Source: Phascolarctobacterium sp.
GTDB taxonomy: Bacteria > Bacillota > Negativicutes > Acidaminococcales > Acidaminococcaceae
Direction: 5' to 3'
NCBI GenBank assembly: GCA_030523325.1
Contig: JAUNIS010000004.1
Location: forward strand, 48,400-112,399
DNA length: 64,000 bases
The notes beneath the pieces were generated by a model. It was not told where the DNA came from. It worked only from the letters and a program-made list of their open reading frames with translations, and did no database searches. The position numbers and the translations under genes were made by a program. The number at the start of each line of letters is the position of its first letter. Positions within the stretch are counted from its first letter, which is position 1. Positions 10,201 to 17,870 of the stretch are shown in pieces.

Positions 10201-10950
10201 AATATTTACAAAACAATCGATGCGAGGGACACCGTAGCTAGTAAAATATTTTGTAAATAAATTGTTCAAGGAAAGCTGACCAAGACTTTCGTCGGGCAAG
10301 CCGTTGCTAAAAACAGCAATTGCATTCATCCCCTGACGTTCGATTTCTTCAATTAAAGCCTTTTGATAATTTAAATCCTCCCAAACCCATTCGTCCCTGT
10401 AGAATAAAAAACCAATGGTGGGAACGCCTTCCCTACAAAAATCTTTTTTATATTCCTCGACATCTTGATAAACCTTTTGCGCCCGTGGATGATAAATACC
10501 ATCCCAAAAAGTTGGGTCTGGTTTAGGAACTGCTTCCTTATTGCCTTCAAAAATTGCATTAGCATATTCCCAGGTATGAAGATAATTCATCTCCCCGCCA
10601 AAGGCTGCATAGTTTTTAAAAGCGAGAATATCTTCATCCGCAACATTTTGCGACATTTCCCCTTCTTTTGAACCTGCAGCGTCAATATAAAAAGGAATGT
10701 TATTTTTTTCTAAGCAGGTGAGCATTTTTCTTAAGAAGGGCGTGTCTAAGCCGGTTCCCATCCACTTAACTAATAGAAAATCGGCTGCTTCGATGGTATT
10801 TTGCCAATACGCACTCCATTCCGTATCGTCGCCAATCCATTTGCAGGCACACTCTTGATGAAGCTTGCCTTCCTTCTGTAATTTTTCTAAAGTTTGATTC
10901 ATAATCCCTAGACGACGGATTACGTTTGTTAAATACAAAATTTTTTTCAT
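7228..10950 (-). CDS. CobN/BchH-like chelatase large subunit, paralogue 1
   Basis: The 1,240-residue protein belongs to the CobN/BchH family, whose members bind the porphyrin or corrin ring and the metal. The diagnostic block HIGTHGSLEWLPGK lies near residue 530, followed by family motifs such as GDLPNIYPYHI, GRNFYGVDPRTLP and, near the end, QWDATSAVMEDWMYEKYA. There is no signal peptide, so it is cytoplasmic. AAGGAG precedes the ATG at 10950. It sits between the FecCD permease and the radical SAM gene in the nifH-like operon. It is similar in length and motifs to the paralogues at 22171 and 41366, which suggests duplication with specialisation. Family members insert cobalt or magnesium; HmuS-type relatives in haem uptake operons are linked to metal removal. 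The direction here is open. Confidence 0.93.
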   Translation of the reverse strand: MKKILYLTNVIRRLGIMNQTLEKLQKEGKLHQECACKWIGDDTEWSAYWQNTIEAADFLLVKWMGTGLDTPFLRKMLTCLEKNNIPFYIDAAGSKEGEMSQNVADEDILAFKNYAAFGGEMNYLHTWEYANAIFEGNKEAVPKPDPTFWDGIYHPRAQKVYQDVEEYKKDFCREGVPTIGFLFYRDEWVWEDLNYQKALIEEIERQGMNAIAVFSNGLPDESLGQLSLNNLFTKYFTSYGVPRIDCFVNILKFSLTNSKSLTIDFLKQWNVPFLQAYTTIASFEEWKNTFEGMNPMEISISVSLPEFDGCVHGIPVANKLVLENGDIRYMPIQERVVRMVSKAQKWANLRRKENAAKKIAIIFHNYPPRNSNIGSAVGLDTIESVRRMLKEMQERGYRVEHIPNDTKDFINELTHNATNDRALLTDRQIEAAEKITGAQYKEFFSSFEQKIQAQMIKDWEEAPGTVMEYDGDILVPGTMNGNVFVTVQPPRGFGEDPAKIYHDPFTAPTHQYLAFYRWIRDIWQADAVAHIGTHGSLEWLPGKNAGLDCTCYPDLSLGDLPNIYPYHITITGEGVQAKRRGAACLVEYLPAPQTTSGTYDELAELEKIMDEYLHFAANQPENLAALEELVKEKVAQANLTDEVPYDANKPFSEYVASLHNYLSDLKNMEVHMGLHILGQAPQGEELVEYLRLLTRLDNGEIPSLTEALARTYGFGYYELLEQSNLIYQPLNITYGMLIDRIAEQVRTINKILIEKDFTSEAKKDVLKLDFISAAGETEQKTIRKVVDYICDKIHPNLVLTSQELTNVMLGFNGEYIEPGPSGSPAAGGADLLPTGRNFYGVDPRTLPTPAAWEIGKILGDQVVERFIAEEGYYPEAVGMVLWAGSNMRSHGQCIAEFLYLMGIKPIWQTGSMRVVGLEPISLTELKRPRIDVTGRISGMFRDAMPSAAQLLDKAVLLAASLDEPYELNFIKKHVEEDTRELIEEEGLTHEDAWRQAAYRVFGDQEGCYGAGVAALLEAKNWESIDDIADVFVRWGAHAYGGTTRGKFLPKQFRKRMSILDVTIKNEDNHETNMLSSDDYNAYHGGMIAAVRSIKGSAPKSYCGDSTDRKKVVMHSVQEEAKRIFRSESINPKFIEGMMKHGYKGAADMANMIAHSFQWDATSAVMEDWMYEKYAEKYTFDPKVQEWLKDVNPWALERMTEVLLEAEQRGLWNAKPETKEKLMQLMLEMEGELEDRADEND

Positions 10951-10961
10951 GGAGCTTCTCC

Positions 10962-12002
10962 TTAGAAAAATTGTTTACGCATTTTACGTAAAAGGTAGAG
11001 AAAATACGGAGTGCCTAAGAGTGCAGTCATAATGCCCACGCGAACTTCTGCGGGAGCAATTAAAATGCGACCCAGAGAATCACATAAAACTAAAAACATA
11101 GCTCCGCCTAAGGCTGATGCAGGCAAAAGATAACGATGGTCGGGACCGATAAGCATACGCATCATATGTGGGATAACGAGCCCGACAAAGCCCACATTAC
11201 CAGATACACAGACAGAAGTTGCCGTAGTAAGTGCGGAAATAAATAACAAGCCCATACGAAAAGCAGTTACATGCATGCCCACGGCTTTGGCCTCAGTTTC
11301 GCCTAAGACGAGAATATTTAAATGACGAGCCAAAAGATTCATGATAACTATGCCAAAACAAATGGGACCAATTGCCATATAGACATGTTCCCAGCGACGA
11401 TAGTCGAGTCCACCAACCATCCAGAATAAATATTGCTGCAGCTTTTGTTCGTTCATAAAAGTTAAAATACCACTTGTTAAAGCGCCAAGCAGCATGCCTA
11501 CGGCTACGCCCGAGAGCAACAAGGTCATGACGGGAATCTTACCATTTTTCATGGCGAGAAAGACAGTAAGACAAACGGCACAGATACTTCCACAAAATGC
11601 AAAGGCTGGCATGGAATACATACTCGTCGTAGCAGTCCCGAGCGCGATGGATAAAACTGCTCCCGTAGCCGCGCCAGAAGAAATACCTATTAACCCCGGG
11701 TCGGCCAATGGGTTAGAGAAAATCCCCTGCATGACCGCACCACAAGTACCGAGAGCAGCACCTACCAACACGCCTACCAACATGCGAGGCAGTCTGATAA
11801 ACCAGATGATGGCTTCCTGTTCTTTTGTAAAATCCTGAGGAGTAAAGCCAGGCAACCCGAACCCATTAAAAACGACAGCGACCGTATTCTTCAAAGGAAT
11901 GGGAACCTGTCCGAAGGTCAGGGAAGAAAGTGCTACGAAAATTAATAATCCTAATAAAATAAATATTGCTATTTTCCTATTCTTGTGTAAAAAATCCACC
12001 AA
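10962..12002 (-). CDS. FecCD/BtuC-type ABC transporter permease
   Basis: This inner-membrane permease carries siderophores, haem or cobalamin across with a periplasmic binding protein. About ten hydrophobic segments are visible, with family motifs RLPRMLVGVLVGAALGTCGA, NPLADPGLIGISSGAA and GLVIPHMMR. I propose the TTG at 12002 (or GTG at 11999) because GAGGTGG lies just before it and the length (about 346 residues) fits the family; the frame is open to 12080 inside the preceding gene. It lies between the NifK-like gene and the CobN-like gene, so uptake is coupled to ring processing. No ATPase gene for this transporter is in the window, and five binding lipoproteins may feed this single permease. 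Confidence 0.9.
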   Translation of the reverse strand: MVDFLHKNRKIAIFILLGLLIFVALSSLTFGQVPIPLKNTVAVVFNGFGLPGFTPQDFTKEQEAIIWFIRLPRMLVGVLVGAALGTCGAVMQGIFSNPLADPGLIGISSGAATGAVLSIALGTATTSMYSMPAFAFCGSICAVCLTVFLAMKNGKIPVMTLLLSGVAVGMLLGALTSGILTFMNEQKLQQYLFWMVGGLDYRRWEHVYMAIGPICFGIVIMNLLARHLNILVLGETEAKAVGMHVTAFRMGLLFISALTTATSVCVSGNVGFVGLVIPHMMRMLIGPDHRYLLPASALGGAMFLVLCDSLGRILIAPAEVRVGIMTALLGTPYFLYLLRKMRKQFF

Positions 12003-12021
12003 GGTCCACCTCGAAAACAAA

Positions 12022-13311
12022 TTATTTACCAATGCTCTTACGAATGATATTTTGAATATATGAATTCCAAATCTTTTCAAAAATTACGGCTGCACCTTGA
12101 ATTCCCACCAAGGGTTTGGTTGTAAAATTTACTTCGTCAACGACGGGTGTTGCAAAACCGATGGAAATAAAATCGGCTTTTCTTTTTTGAAAACGAGTAA
12201 GCTCACTCGCCGATGCAAAAAGCAGAACGTGCTCCATATTTTTAAAAAGATAATCTATCCGCTCTTCATCCTCAACGGCAAAAAGAATTTCGTCAGGCAT
12301 TGTCGTAAAAGCTGTATGCTTAAGTTTTTCCTGACAAATCACCGTAAGCTTGCCTACGTCCACCCACTCGCTGCGCAAGGCTTCGGCTAGACAAAGTGCC
12401 TGGGTACCCGGAGCAGAAATAAGACATTTATCGAACCAGAGCTCGGGCCAGGTTACGCGAGTGTCATTACTTTTGGCAAGCAAATATTCCTGCATGGACT
12501 TCGCTTCTTCCTCGACCAAGGATAAATTGGGAACAGGCAAGCACGCATGAATACGCTCTAACCATTGCATGGTTCCCTGCACACCGTAAGGAACACCAGC
12601 GAGAACGTATTCCGTGCCAAATTTATTTTTTAAAAATTCGGCAAGTTCTAAACCTATTTCTTCATTACAAACTATATTTAATGTAGCTTTTGATAAATTT
12701 TTTAAGTCGTAAACAGAACCAGTGCCAGGGAGACAATTAATTTTATAACCGGCTTTGGTGAGGATTCTACAAATCTCTTCTCTATCCGCCTTGCCATTAT
12801 AATAATAATCCGAAAGACCGAGAATGTTCACGGCAAAAGGCTCCTGCGGGTAATTTTCGGTCGCAAAGTGGTTGATAAATATTTTGGCACATTTTAGGTA
12901 GCCTTCCCTAAAGCCACCAATCAGTCCTCCGCAATCCATAGTGACCACAGGAAAAGGAATTTGCATTTTTTTTGCGATTCCCTGCAGGTCATCACCAATA
13001 AGACTCATAGAACAAGATGCTTCTATGAAAAGCACCTCTGGTTTATGACCATCCGCGAAGACACGCTTGAGTTCGGCAGTTAAATCTTTTTCTGAGCCGT
13101 AGACGATAGCATTATTATCGGGCTGACTGTTATGAAAACGTTCGTGCAGAAGATGATCGTTATGCTCAAGAAAGCGCATAGCGTAAAAATAACACCAGAG
13201 CGGTCCGTTAATGACTATTTCGCAGCCGGGCATAGAGCTGGCAAAGGCTGCTGCTCCCGTCAATGCGCAGGAGCCTGTTCGATTACATACATTACCCCAG
13301 GGTTCAGACAT
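12022..13311 (-). CDS. Nitrogenase-like component 1, beta-type subunit (set 1)
   Basis: The 429-residue protein has the nitrogenase component 1 fold seen in NifDK, BchNB and CfbD. Cysteines that could hold an Fe-S cluster are C9, C15, C30 and C40 (CNRTGSC, MPGC, PLWC) and C100 in EASCSMSLIGDD, a region equivalent to the conserved Cys/IGDD block. Overlap with the previous gene is eight bases (start 13311 with GGGAGGG). It probably pairs with the next upstream subunit and receives electrons from the NifH-like protein of the same operon. In known relatives such enzymes reduce tetrapyrrole rings (BchNB, CfbCD) or bind complex cofactors. Placement beside chelatase and permease genes supports a tetrapyrrole substrate. 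No true FeMo-cofactor enzyme can be claimed. Confidence 0.87.
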   Translation of the reverse strand: MSEPWGNVCNRTGSCALTGAAAFASSMPGCEIVINGPLWCYFYAMRFLEHNDHLLHERFHNSQPDNNAIVYGSEKDLTAELKRVFADGHKPEVLFIEASCSMSLIGDDLQGIAKKMQIPFPVVTMDCGGLIGGFREGYLKCAKIFINHFATENYPQEPFAVNILGLSDYYYNGKADREEICRILTKAGYKINCLPGTGSVYDLKNLSKATLNIVCNEEIGLELAEFLKNKFGTEYVLAGVPYGVQGTMQWLERIHACLPVPNLSLVEEEAKSMQEYLLAKSNDTRVTWPELWFDKCLISAPGTQALCLAEALRSEWVDVGKLTVICQEKLKHTAFTTMPDEILFAVEDEERIDYLFKNMEHVLLFASASELTRFQKRKADFISIGFATPVVDEVNFTTKPLVGIQGAAVIFEKIWNSYIQNIIRKSIGK

Positions 13312-14596
13312 AGGTCAGCCCTCCCACAACTTTTTTGCTGCACAACAAACGATAAATGGCCTGCATTAATTCTAACTCGCCCACAAAACCTGCTTTGTTC
13401 AGCATGGGAATAAAAATTGCCTTAGCAGTTAAATTTTTCAAATCATGTGTTGTCAAGACAATGTCGACGGAATTGATAATTTTCTCATCGTCCATATTTG
13501 TATAGACGGTCAAGGTCGTTAATTCTTTAAGACGTGCAAGCATCACCTGCAGATTTTTTTCTTCGTAAACGTCTAATAAAATGATGCCTTTGACATCTAG
13601 TTCTAAGTTTTGTGCTGTTTCTAAAATATTTGCAGGATCAAAATAACCTAAGAGACGACCGATGATGATATAGCAGGACTTGCCTCGCGTAACTGCAGTA
13701 ATTTTTTCTTTGTGAGCAGCAAAGTTTGCAAGTTCTTGCTTTAAAATAATTTCGGCCTGCTCTTCGAGTCCATAAATTTCTCCGACCTTACGAATCCAAG
13801 CCATGGTCCCGCTCACACCAATCGGAAAAACGTCATCAATATATTTCATGCCAAAACGTTCTTGCATGAGCTCGCAGATATGAAATATATCACGATGGTT
13901 CTGCCCACGAGCCGTCAAAGCAAGACATGCTTCCGCTCTGGCGATATTTTTCATCTCGCGAATAGGCGTATAACCTGGGAAGCCTCCTAACACTTTGATG
14001 CCCATACTATTTAAAATGCGTGTCACTTCCTTAGAAAAATTAATCCAAGGTCCCCCACTGTCGCCGACCAGGATAGCAGTCTTATCCTCCCTTGGGACCT
14101 TTTGCACGAAGCGGTCGATCAATGACAACGTTGTCTCGTAATAACCCTTAAAATATTCTCCATCTAAAAAGCCATAACAGTCCACGGTTAAAATAGGAAT
14201 ATCATGTTCGGCTTCTTTTTCTTTGGCCATACCCTCCACATCGTCACCAATTACCCCGGCGACGCAAGAGTTCGCAATGACGATGCATTCGGGTCGATAA
14301 GTTTTAACGACAAAGTCAATGCAAGCGCCAAGTCTTTCGATTCCTCCGAAGATGGAATGCTTTTCTTCTAACATGGAGCTCACAACAGGAACAGAATTAT
14401 TCGCTTCTAAATTTCCTGCCGCAACAGTTCTATACTCACTGCCAATATCCATGGTTCGAGCGACATGTGCGCAAGCCCTGGGGCTGTGAAAAATTACGAC
14501 CGCTCCTTCACTATGAGCAACCGCACGCCAAACACCTGGCATAGAACAGCTACAAGATTTTTTTGCAGTAAAAAACCGCTTGGTTTTAATTGCCAT
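13304..14596 (-). CDS. Nitrogenase-like component 1, alpha-type subunit (set 1)
   Basis: The 430-residue protein belongs to the NifD/BchN-like superfamily. Candidate cluster ligands are C15 or C17 (SCSCSMPG), C42 (SPRAC) and C111 (ANSCVAGVIGDD), the three-cysteine layout common to component 1 subunits. The later repeats of the fold are visible, for example VFPIGVSGTMAWIRKVG. It overlaps the NifH-like gene by 11 bases (ATATGGC junction) and the next subunit by eight, so expression is tightly coupled. I see no convincing counterpart of the FeMo-cofactor Cys and His ligands of NifD, which fits a ring-reducing or other non-nitrogen-fixing role. Among described groups, CfbD-like and BchNB-like enzymes are the nearest functional models. 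Confidence 0.87.
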   Translation of the reverse strand: MAIKTKRFFTAKKSCSCSMPGVWRAVAHSEGAVVIFHSPRACAHVARTMDIGSEYRTVAAGNLEANNSVPVVSSMLEEKHSIFGGIERLGACIDFVVKTYRPECIVIANSCVAGVIGDDVEGMAKEKEAEHDIPILTVDCYGFLDGEYFKGYYETTLSLIDRFVQKVPREDKTAILVGDSGGPWINFSKEVTRILNSMGIKVLGGFPGYTPIREMKNIARAEACLALTARGQNHRDIFHICELMQERFGMKYIDDVFPIGVSGTMAWIRKVGEIYGLEEQAEIILKQELANFAAHKEKITAVTRGKSCYIIIGRLLGYFDPANILETAQNLELDVKGIILLDVYEEKNLQVMLARLKELTTLTVYTNMDDEKIINSVDIVLTTHDLKNLTAKAIFIPMLNKAGFVGELELMQAIYRLLCSKKVVGGLTYV

Positions 14597-15392
14597 ATTT
14601 TGCCACCAGCTCTTCTAGTTCTTCAAAGGTCATTGGAGTAGGAATACTCATCTCTTCATTGCTCAGCATCCGCTTTGCTAAATTGCGATAAACCTCTGCC
14701 TGCGGGTCTTGTGGAGCATATTGCAAAACAGTTTGCCTATTATTTTCTGCTTTATTGACGATGATATTACGAGGAATAAAAGCAACCAATTGCGTATTCA
14801 ATCTCTTGGCAAATTCTTCTAAAAGTTTTTCTTCGTTGGGAGTATTGCGACTATTGCCGATGATACCGCCCAACCTTACTCCTCCTCGCAGAGCAAAACG
14901 TTTGACGCCCTTGGCAATATTATTAGCAGCATAAAGACTCATCAATTCTCCACTGGAGACGATATAAATATCCGAAGCATAGCCTTCGCGAATGGGTACG
15001 GCAAAGCCACCGCAAACAACATCGCCTAAAACGTCGTAGAGAATAACATCCTCGTCGCCGATTACTTCGAGACTCTTTAATTTTTCTAAAGCGACGATAA
15101 TACCACGACCTGCACAGCCAACGCCTGGCTCAGGACCACCTGCCTCGACACATTTGATGTTGTTATAACCAAAATGCACAATGTCTTCGGCAGCAATTTC
15201 TTCTTGCTCGCGCACGACGTCTAATACAGTTTTATTGCAAATGCGTCCGAGTAAAAGACGCGTAGAATCATTTTTAGGATCGCAACCAATCTGACAAATT
15301 TTTAAACCGCTTTCACTCATAGCCGCACTAATATTGGAACATGTAGTGGACTTACCAATCCCACCCTTGCCGTAGATAGCTATTTTTTTCAT
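14586..15392 (-). CDS. NifH/BchL-like ATP-dependent reductase (iron protein)
   Basis: The 268-residue homodimeric Fe-S ATPase donates electrons to a component 1 partner at the cost of ATP. The P-loop GKGGIGKST is at residues 8-16, and the two cysteines that bind the shared 4Fe-4S cluster are C93 (PGVGCAGRG) and C127 (GDVVCGGFA). Switch motifs follow the family pattern. AAGGAGG precedes the ATG at 15392. It is the first gene of an operon nifH-like, nifD-like, nifK-like, fecCD, cobN-like, radical SAM under the MerR-type promoter at 15477-15507. It is the only NifH-like gene in the window, so it may also serve the second component 1 set at 19344-22055, which has none. Confidence 0.94.
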   Translation of the reverse strand: MKKIAIYGKGGIGKSTTCSNISAAMSESGLKICQIGCDPKNDSTRLLLGRICNKTVLDVVREQEEIAAEDIVHFGYNNIKCVEAGGPEPGVGCAGRGIIVALEKLKSLEVIGDEDVILYDVLGDVVCGGFAVPIREGYASDIYIVSSGELMSLYAANNIAKGVKRFALRGGVRLGGIIGNSRNTPNEEKLLEEFAKRLNTQLVAFIPRNIIVNKAENNRQTVLQYAPQDPQAEVYRNLAKRMLSNEEMSIPTPMTFEELEELVAKYGN

Positions 15393-15476
15393 TTATAGTT
15401 CCTCCTTGTTATCAGAAGTAAAATATATGCACTCATAACGTACTTATGATATAATGTACTAAATAAACATATTTAT

Positions 15477-15507
15477 ATTTTAAACCATATAACTAATATA
15501 CTGTCAA
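15477..15507 (-). promoter_or_regulatory. MerR-type promoter/operator 2 (nifH-like operon)
   Basis: Minus strand: TTGACA (15507-15502), 19 bp, TAAAAT (15482-15477); spacer arms ACAGTATAT and TTATATGGT around TAG. It sits in the divergent region between the nifH-like gene and the first merR gene, a typical place for a MerR regulator to act. Confidence 0.82.
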
Positions 15508-15523
15508 CAAAAAGGTGAAATAA

Positions 15524-16366
15524 ATGCCCAATAATACTAACAAGGATTTTTTTACAGCCGGTGAGCTTGCCAATATTTATGGTATTTCTAAACAAGCTTT
15601 GCTTTATTATGACAAGGTCAAGCTTTTGTCACCGGATATGATTGCCGAAAACGGTTATCGTCATTACTATATCCAACAATATTTAGACCTTGAATTAATC
15701 GTTAATTTACGCTCCTTAGAATTTTCTATCGCCGACATCAAGGAATACCTTGATAATCGAGGCAAGGATAAGCTTATCCAAATGTTAAACAACAGAAAAA
15801 AAGAATGCGAAAAAATTATCAAAACCAATCAGCAGATATGTGACGCCATTACAACAATTTTAAACGACACGGAAGATAATCTTGATGTCCCACTGGAACG
15901 CATCACTCTCAACTGGCGCCAAGAAAATCTTCTCCGCATTACACCTCTGCTGGAGTCAGATTCCGCAGTCGATAGAATCGTCAAATTTGCAAAACATACC
16001 CAGGTCACTTTTCACAATGACCATTTGTTAAAGAAACGCTGTGGTTGGATTATCGATACCGAAAATTTTAATGCAGATGATAAATTTTACACTTCCAAAG
16101 CATTCTTCTCCCTTATCCCTAGTTCCCCCGGTCACAAAAAAGTTTTAAAGCAAGTTCTTCCCAAAGGTTTATATCTGGAAATGTATTTTCAAGGCTCCTA
16201 TTTTCAGAATGCCAAACGCATCAGGGGTAAAATTAACCAATTTTTGGAAACAAACGAGCTCTATGCGGTAAGTGATATTTTTGTAATGCCCATAGACAAC
16301 CATTGGTTTACTAAAAATCCAAGTGAATACATAACAAAAATTTTTATGCAGGTAAAAGAAAAATAG
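15524..16366 (+). CDS. MerR-family transcriptional regulator with BmrR/GyrI-like C-terminus, paralogue 1
   Basis: The 280-residue protein begins with a MerR winged helix (FTAGELANIYGISKQALLYYDK, ENGYRHYY), then a coiled-coil dimerisation helix rich in Lys and Glu (about 85-125), then an effector domain resembling BmrR/GyrI, with the closing pattern NHWFTKNPSEYITKIFMQV. MerR activators twist promoters with 19-bp spacers; ten such promoters are present here. Relatives with this C-terminal domain bind bulky planar or cationic ligands, so a tetrapyrrole effector is plausible but unproven. It is divergent from the nifH-like operon and followed by a strong bidirectional terminator. Two paralogues (29940, 40325) occur at similar divergent positions. 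Confidence 0.9.
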   Translation: MPNNTNKDFFTAGELANIYGISKQALLYYDKVKLLSPDMIAENGYRHYYIQQYLDLELIVNLRSLEFSIADIKEYLDNRGKDKLIQMLNNRKKECEKIIKTNQQICDAITTILNDTEDNLDVPLERITLNWRQENLLRITPLLESDSAVDRIVKFAKHTQVTFHNDHLLKKRCGWIIDTENFNADDKFYTSKAFFSLIPSSPGHKKVLKQVLPKGLYLEMYFQGSYFQNAKRIRGKINQFLETNELYAVSDIFVMPIDNHWFTKNPSEYITKIFMQVKEK

Positions 16367-16372
16367 CAAAAT

Positions 16373-16408
16373 AAAAAGTCACAAGCCGTTTTGAGCCTGT
16401 GACTTTTT
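16373..16408. terminator. Bidirectional intrinsic terminator
   Basis: Arms AAAAAGTCACA and TGTGACTTTTT close a short loop between the converging merR gene and the small repeat-protein gene; T runs exist on both strands. Confidence 0.85.
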
Positions 16409-16423
16409 CATTAGATGCAAAAA

Positions 16424-16741
16424 TTATTTTTTGTGACAGCCGGTAGAAGTACCATCCATGATTCTCTTATACATAGCGTGAATTTCTTCGGAGGATTTAC
16501 CTGCTTCCTTAGCTTTTTTAACATGAATCATAGCAGTACGATATTTTGCATGAGCTTCGTCGGTAGGAATGGAGTCGATATCCATTGGATCAAAAGCCAT
16601 GATTTTTTTGTAGAGCGCATGAATTTCGTCAGATGATTTGCCTGCTTTTTTAGCTGCCTCTACGTGTTTCATAGCAGATTCATAACGAGCTTTTGCATGG
16701 GGTTCGGTAGGGATTTGTACTTCAGGATGTTTACAAGTCAT
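16424..16741 (-). CDS. Small duplicated-repeat protein with terminal Cys/His motifs, unknown function
   Basis: I do not recognise this 105-residue cytoplasmic protein. It consists of two repeats of about 42 residues, each with an AHAKxR or AHAKYR segment, a basic helix (KHVEAAKKAGKSSDEIHALYKKIM and its match VKKAKEAGKSSEEIHAMYKRIM) and a following acidic turn. The repeats are flanked by CKHPE at the N-terminus and TGCHKK at the C-terminus, which could bind a metal or haem-like ligand. The ATG at 16741 is preceded by GAGGTGAT. It is transcribed alone from a MerR-type promoter (16795-16825) and ends at a terminator, so it is a dedicated regulon member. A carrier or chaperone for the metal or tetrapyrrole is one possibility; this is inference. 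Confidence 0.75.
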   Translation of the reverse strand: MTCKHPEVQIPTEPHAKARYESAMKHVEAAKKAGKSSDEIHALYKKIMAFDPMDIDSIPTDEAHAKYRTAMIHVKKAKEAGKSSEEIHAMYKRIMDGTSTGCHKK

Positions 16742-16794
16742 GATTATCACCTCATTGAAAAATTATAAAGATTGAAGTTTTCCATCTACGTCAA

Positions 16795-16825
16795 AGTATA
16801 CACCATATTCCAAGTAGATGGTCAA
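16795..16825 (-). promoter_or_regulatory. MerR-type promoter/operator 3 (small repeat-protein gene)
   Basis: Minus strand: TTGACC (16825-16820), 19 bp, TATACT (16800-16795); spacer arms ACCATCTAC and GAATATGGT around TTG. Confidence 0.8.
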
Positions 16826-16837
16826 GTTAAAATTTTC

Positions 16838-17827
16838 TTAATTTTTGAAAAGCTGAGGATAAACGATTTTAGCATGAGCTTCGATTGCATCTATCACATA
16901 ATGACTGCCAACGTAACGATATTTGTCATTTGTATAGTAAATGGCATTATTTTTAACGGCTTTTACATTCACGAAGGCAGGATCATTCTTGATTTCGTTA
17001 TACAAGCCTTCGGGTTCGGCTTGAGAATTAGGTTTCCAAGTGGGTACTAAGAATACATCGGGATTGATGCGAACGATTTGTTCCTTGCTCATAATAGTAC
17101 TTCCTGTCGCTCCATTTTTTACGAGAGCAGCGCCATTGATAAGTCCTGCATTGTGCATGATATCGTCTAAAAGTCCGCCCCGTCGTCCCATCGCCCCGCT
17201 AAAACTAAATGCAACACATACTTTCTTCTCGTTTTCTTTTAACTGCGAGAGTTTTTTTTGCAGAGCAAGAAGACGTTTATCCATGTTCTCTACGATAATT
17301 TTTGCTTTGGCATCTGCTCCGAGAGCATGAGCAAGCTTGGTGACCTTCGTCTTACAGTCCTCGTAAGTTTTGGGGCTAGAAGCAACATAAACCTTGAGGC
17401 CCATACTTTCAAGGCCAGAGACCATATCGTTTCGTCCTGTGTTAGTAGCAATGACCAAATCGGGGCGAAGAGAAAAAATCGCTTCCTGACTATCAAGTGC
17501 TTTCTTGCCAACCTTATCCACTTGCTCTTTAGTAAGATAAGAAATATTCGGGTCCCCGCTCCACTTACTATAGGAGAGAATGTGTTCCTGAGGAACAAGG
17601 GCGGTAACAATCTCATCCGTCGGGTAACTAAGCGAGACAATGCGAGTAGGAATTTTTTCAAAAGTAAGCGTTCTTCCTGCTTCATCTACGGCAGTATAAA
17701 GCACCTGCTTAGACTGCGCACTTTCCTTCTTAGCACTGCCACATCCTTGCAGACAAATCATGCCTATTAACCCAAGCATTAAAAAAATATGCTGTTTTTT
17801 ACTAAAATATTTTGCTCTCATCATCAT
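16838..17827 (-). CDS. FecB/BtuF-like periplasmic binding lipoprotein 1
   Basis: The 329-residue substrate-binding protein belongs to the class that serves FecCD/BtuCD importers. The signal peptide ends in the lipobox LQGC with C29, so it is lipid-anchored. The fold motifs are visible: RIVSLSYPTDEIVTALVP, SLRPDLVIATNTG and, in the second lobe, KEQIVRINPDVFLVP. It follows the 189-residue exported protein, with a hairpin between them that may lower its expression. The upstream promoter (18500-18528) has a 17-bp spacer, so this lipoprotein seems outside the MerR-type set. Three in-frame ATG codons start the gene and no strong ribosome site is visible, so the exact start is uncertain by up to two codons. 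Confidence 0.88.
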   Translation of the reverse strand: MMMRAKYFSKKQHIFLMLGLIGMICLQGCGSAKKESAQSKQVLYTAVDEAGRTLTFEKIPTRIVSLSYPTDEIVTALVPQEHILSYSKWSGDPNISYLTKEQVDKVGKKALDSQEAIFSLRPDLVIATNTGRNDMVSGLESMGLKVYVASSPKTYEDCKTKVTKLAHALGADAKAKIIVENMDKRLLALQKKLSQLKENEKKVCVAFSFSGAMGRRGGLLDDIMHNAGLINGAALVKNGATGSTIMSKEQIVRINPDVFLVPTWKPNSQAEPEGLYNEIKNDPAFVNVKAVKNNAIYYTNDKYRYVGSHYVIDAIEAHAKIVYPQLFKN

Positions 17828-17834
17828 TTAAAGA

Positions 17835-17865
17835 AAGCTGCCCGCTCTCACTGAGAAGGCAGCTT
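17835..17865 (-). terminator. Hairpin between exported-protein gene and FecB-like gene
   Basis: Minus-strand arms AAGCTGCC and GGCAGCTT followed by TCTTT. It probably gives partial termination so that the downstream lipoprotein is made at a lower level. Confidence 0.6.
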
Positions 17866-17870
17866 AACAA

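Noticed and set aside
3049..10950. Chlorophyll or bacteriochlorophyll synthesis
   Set aside because: ChlI/ChlD/BchH-like and BchLNB-like proteins could suggest it, but no other pigment synthesis gene is present and TonB uptake genes share the promoters. An uptake-linked role is more likely.
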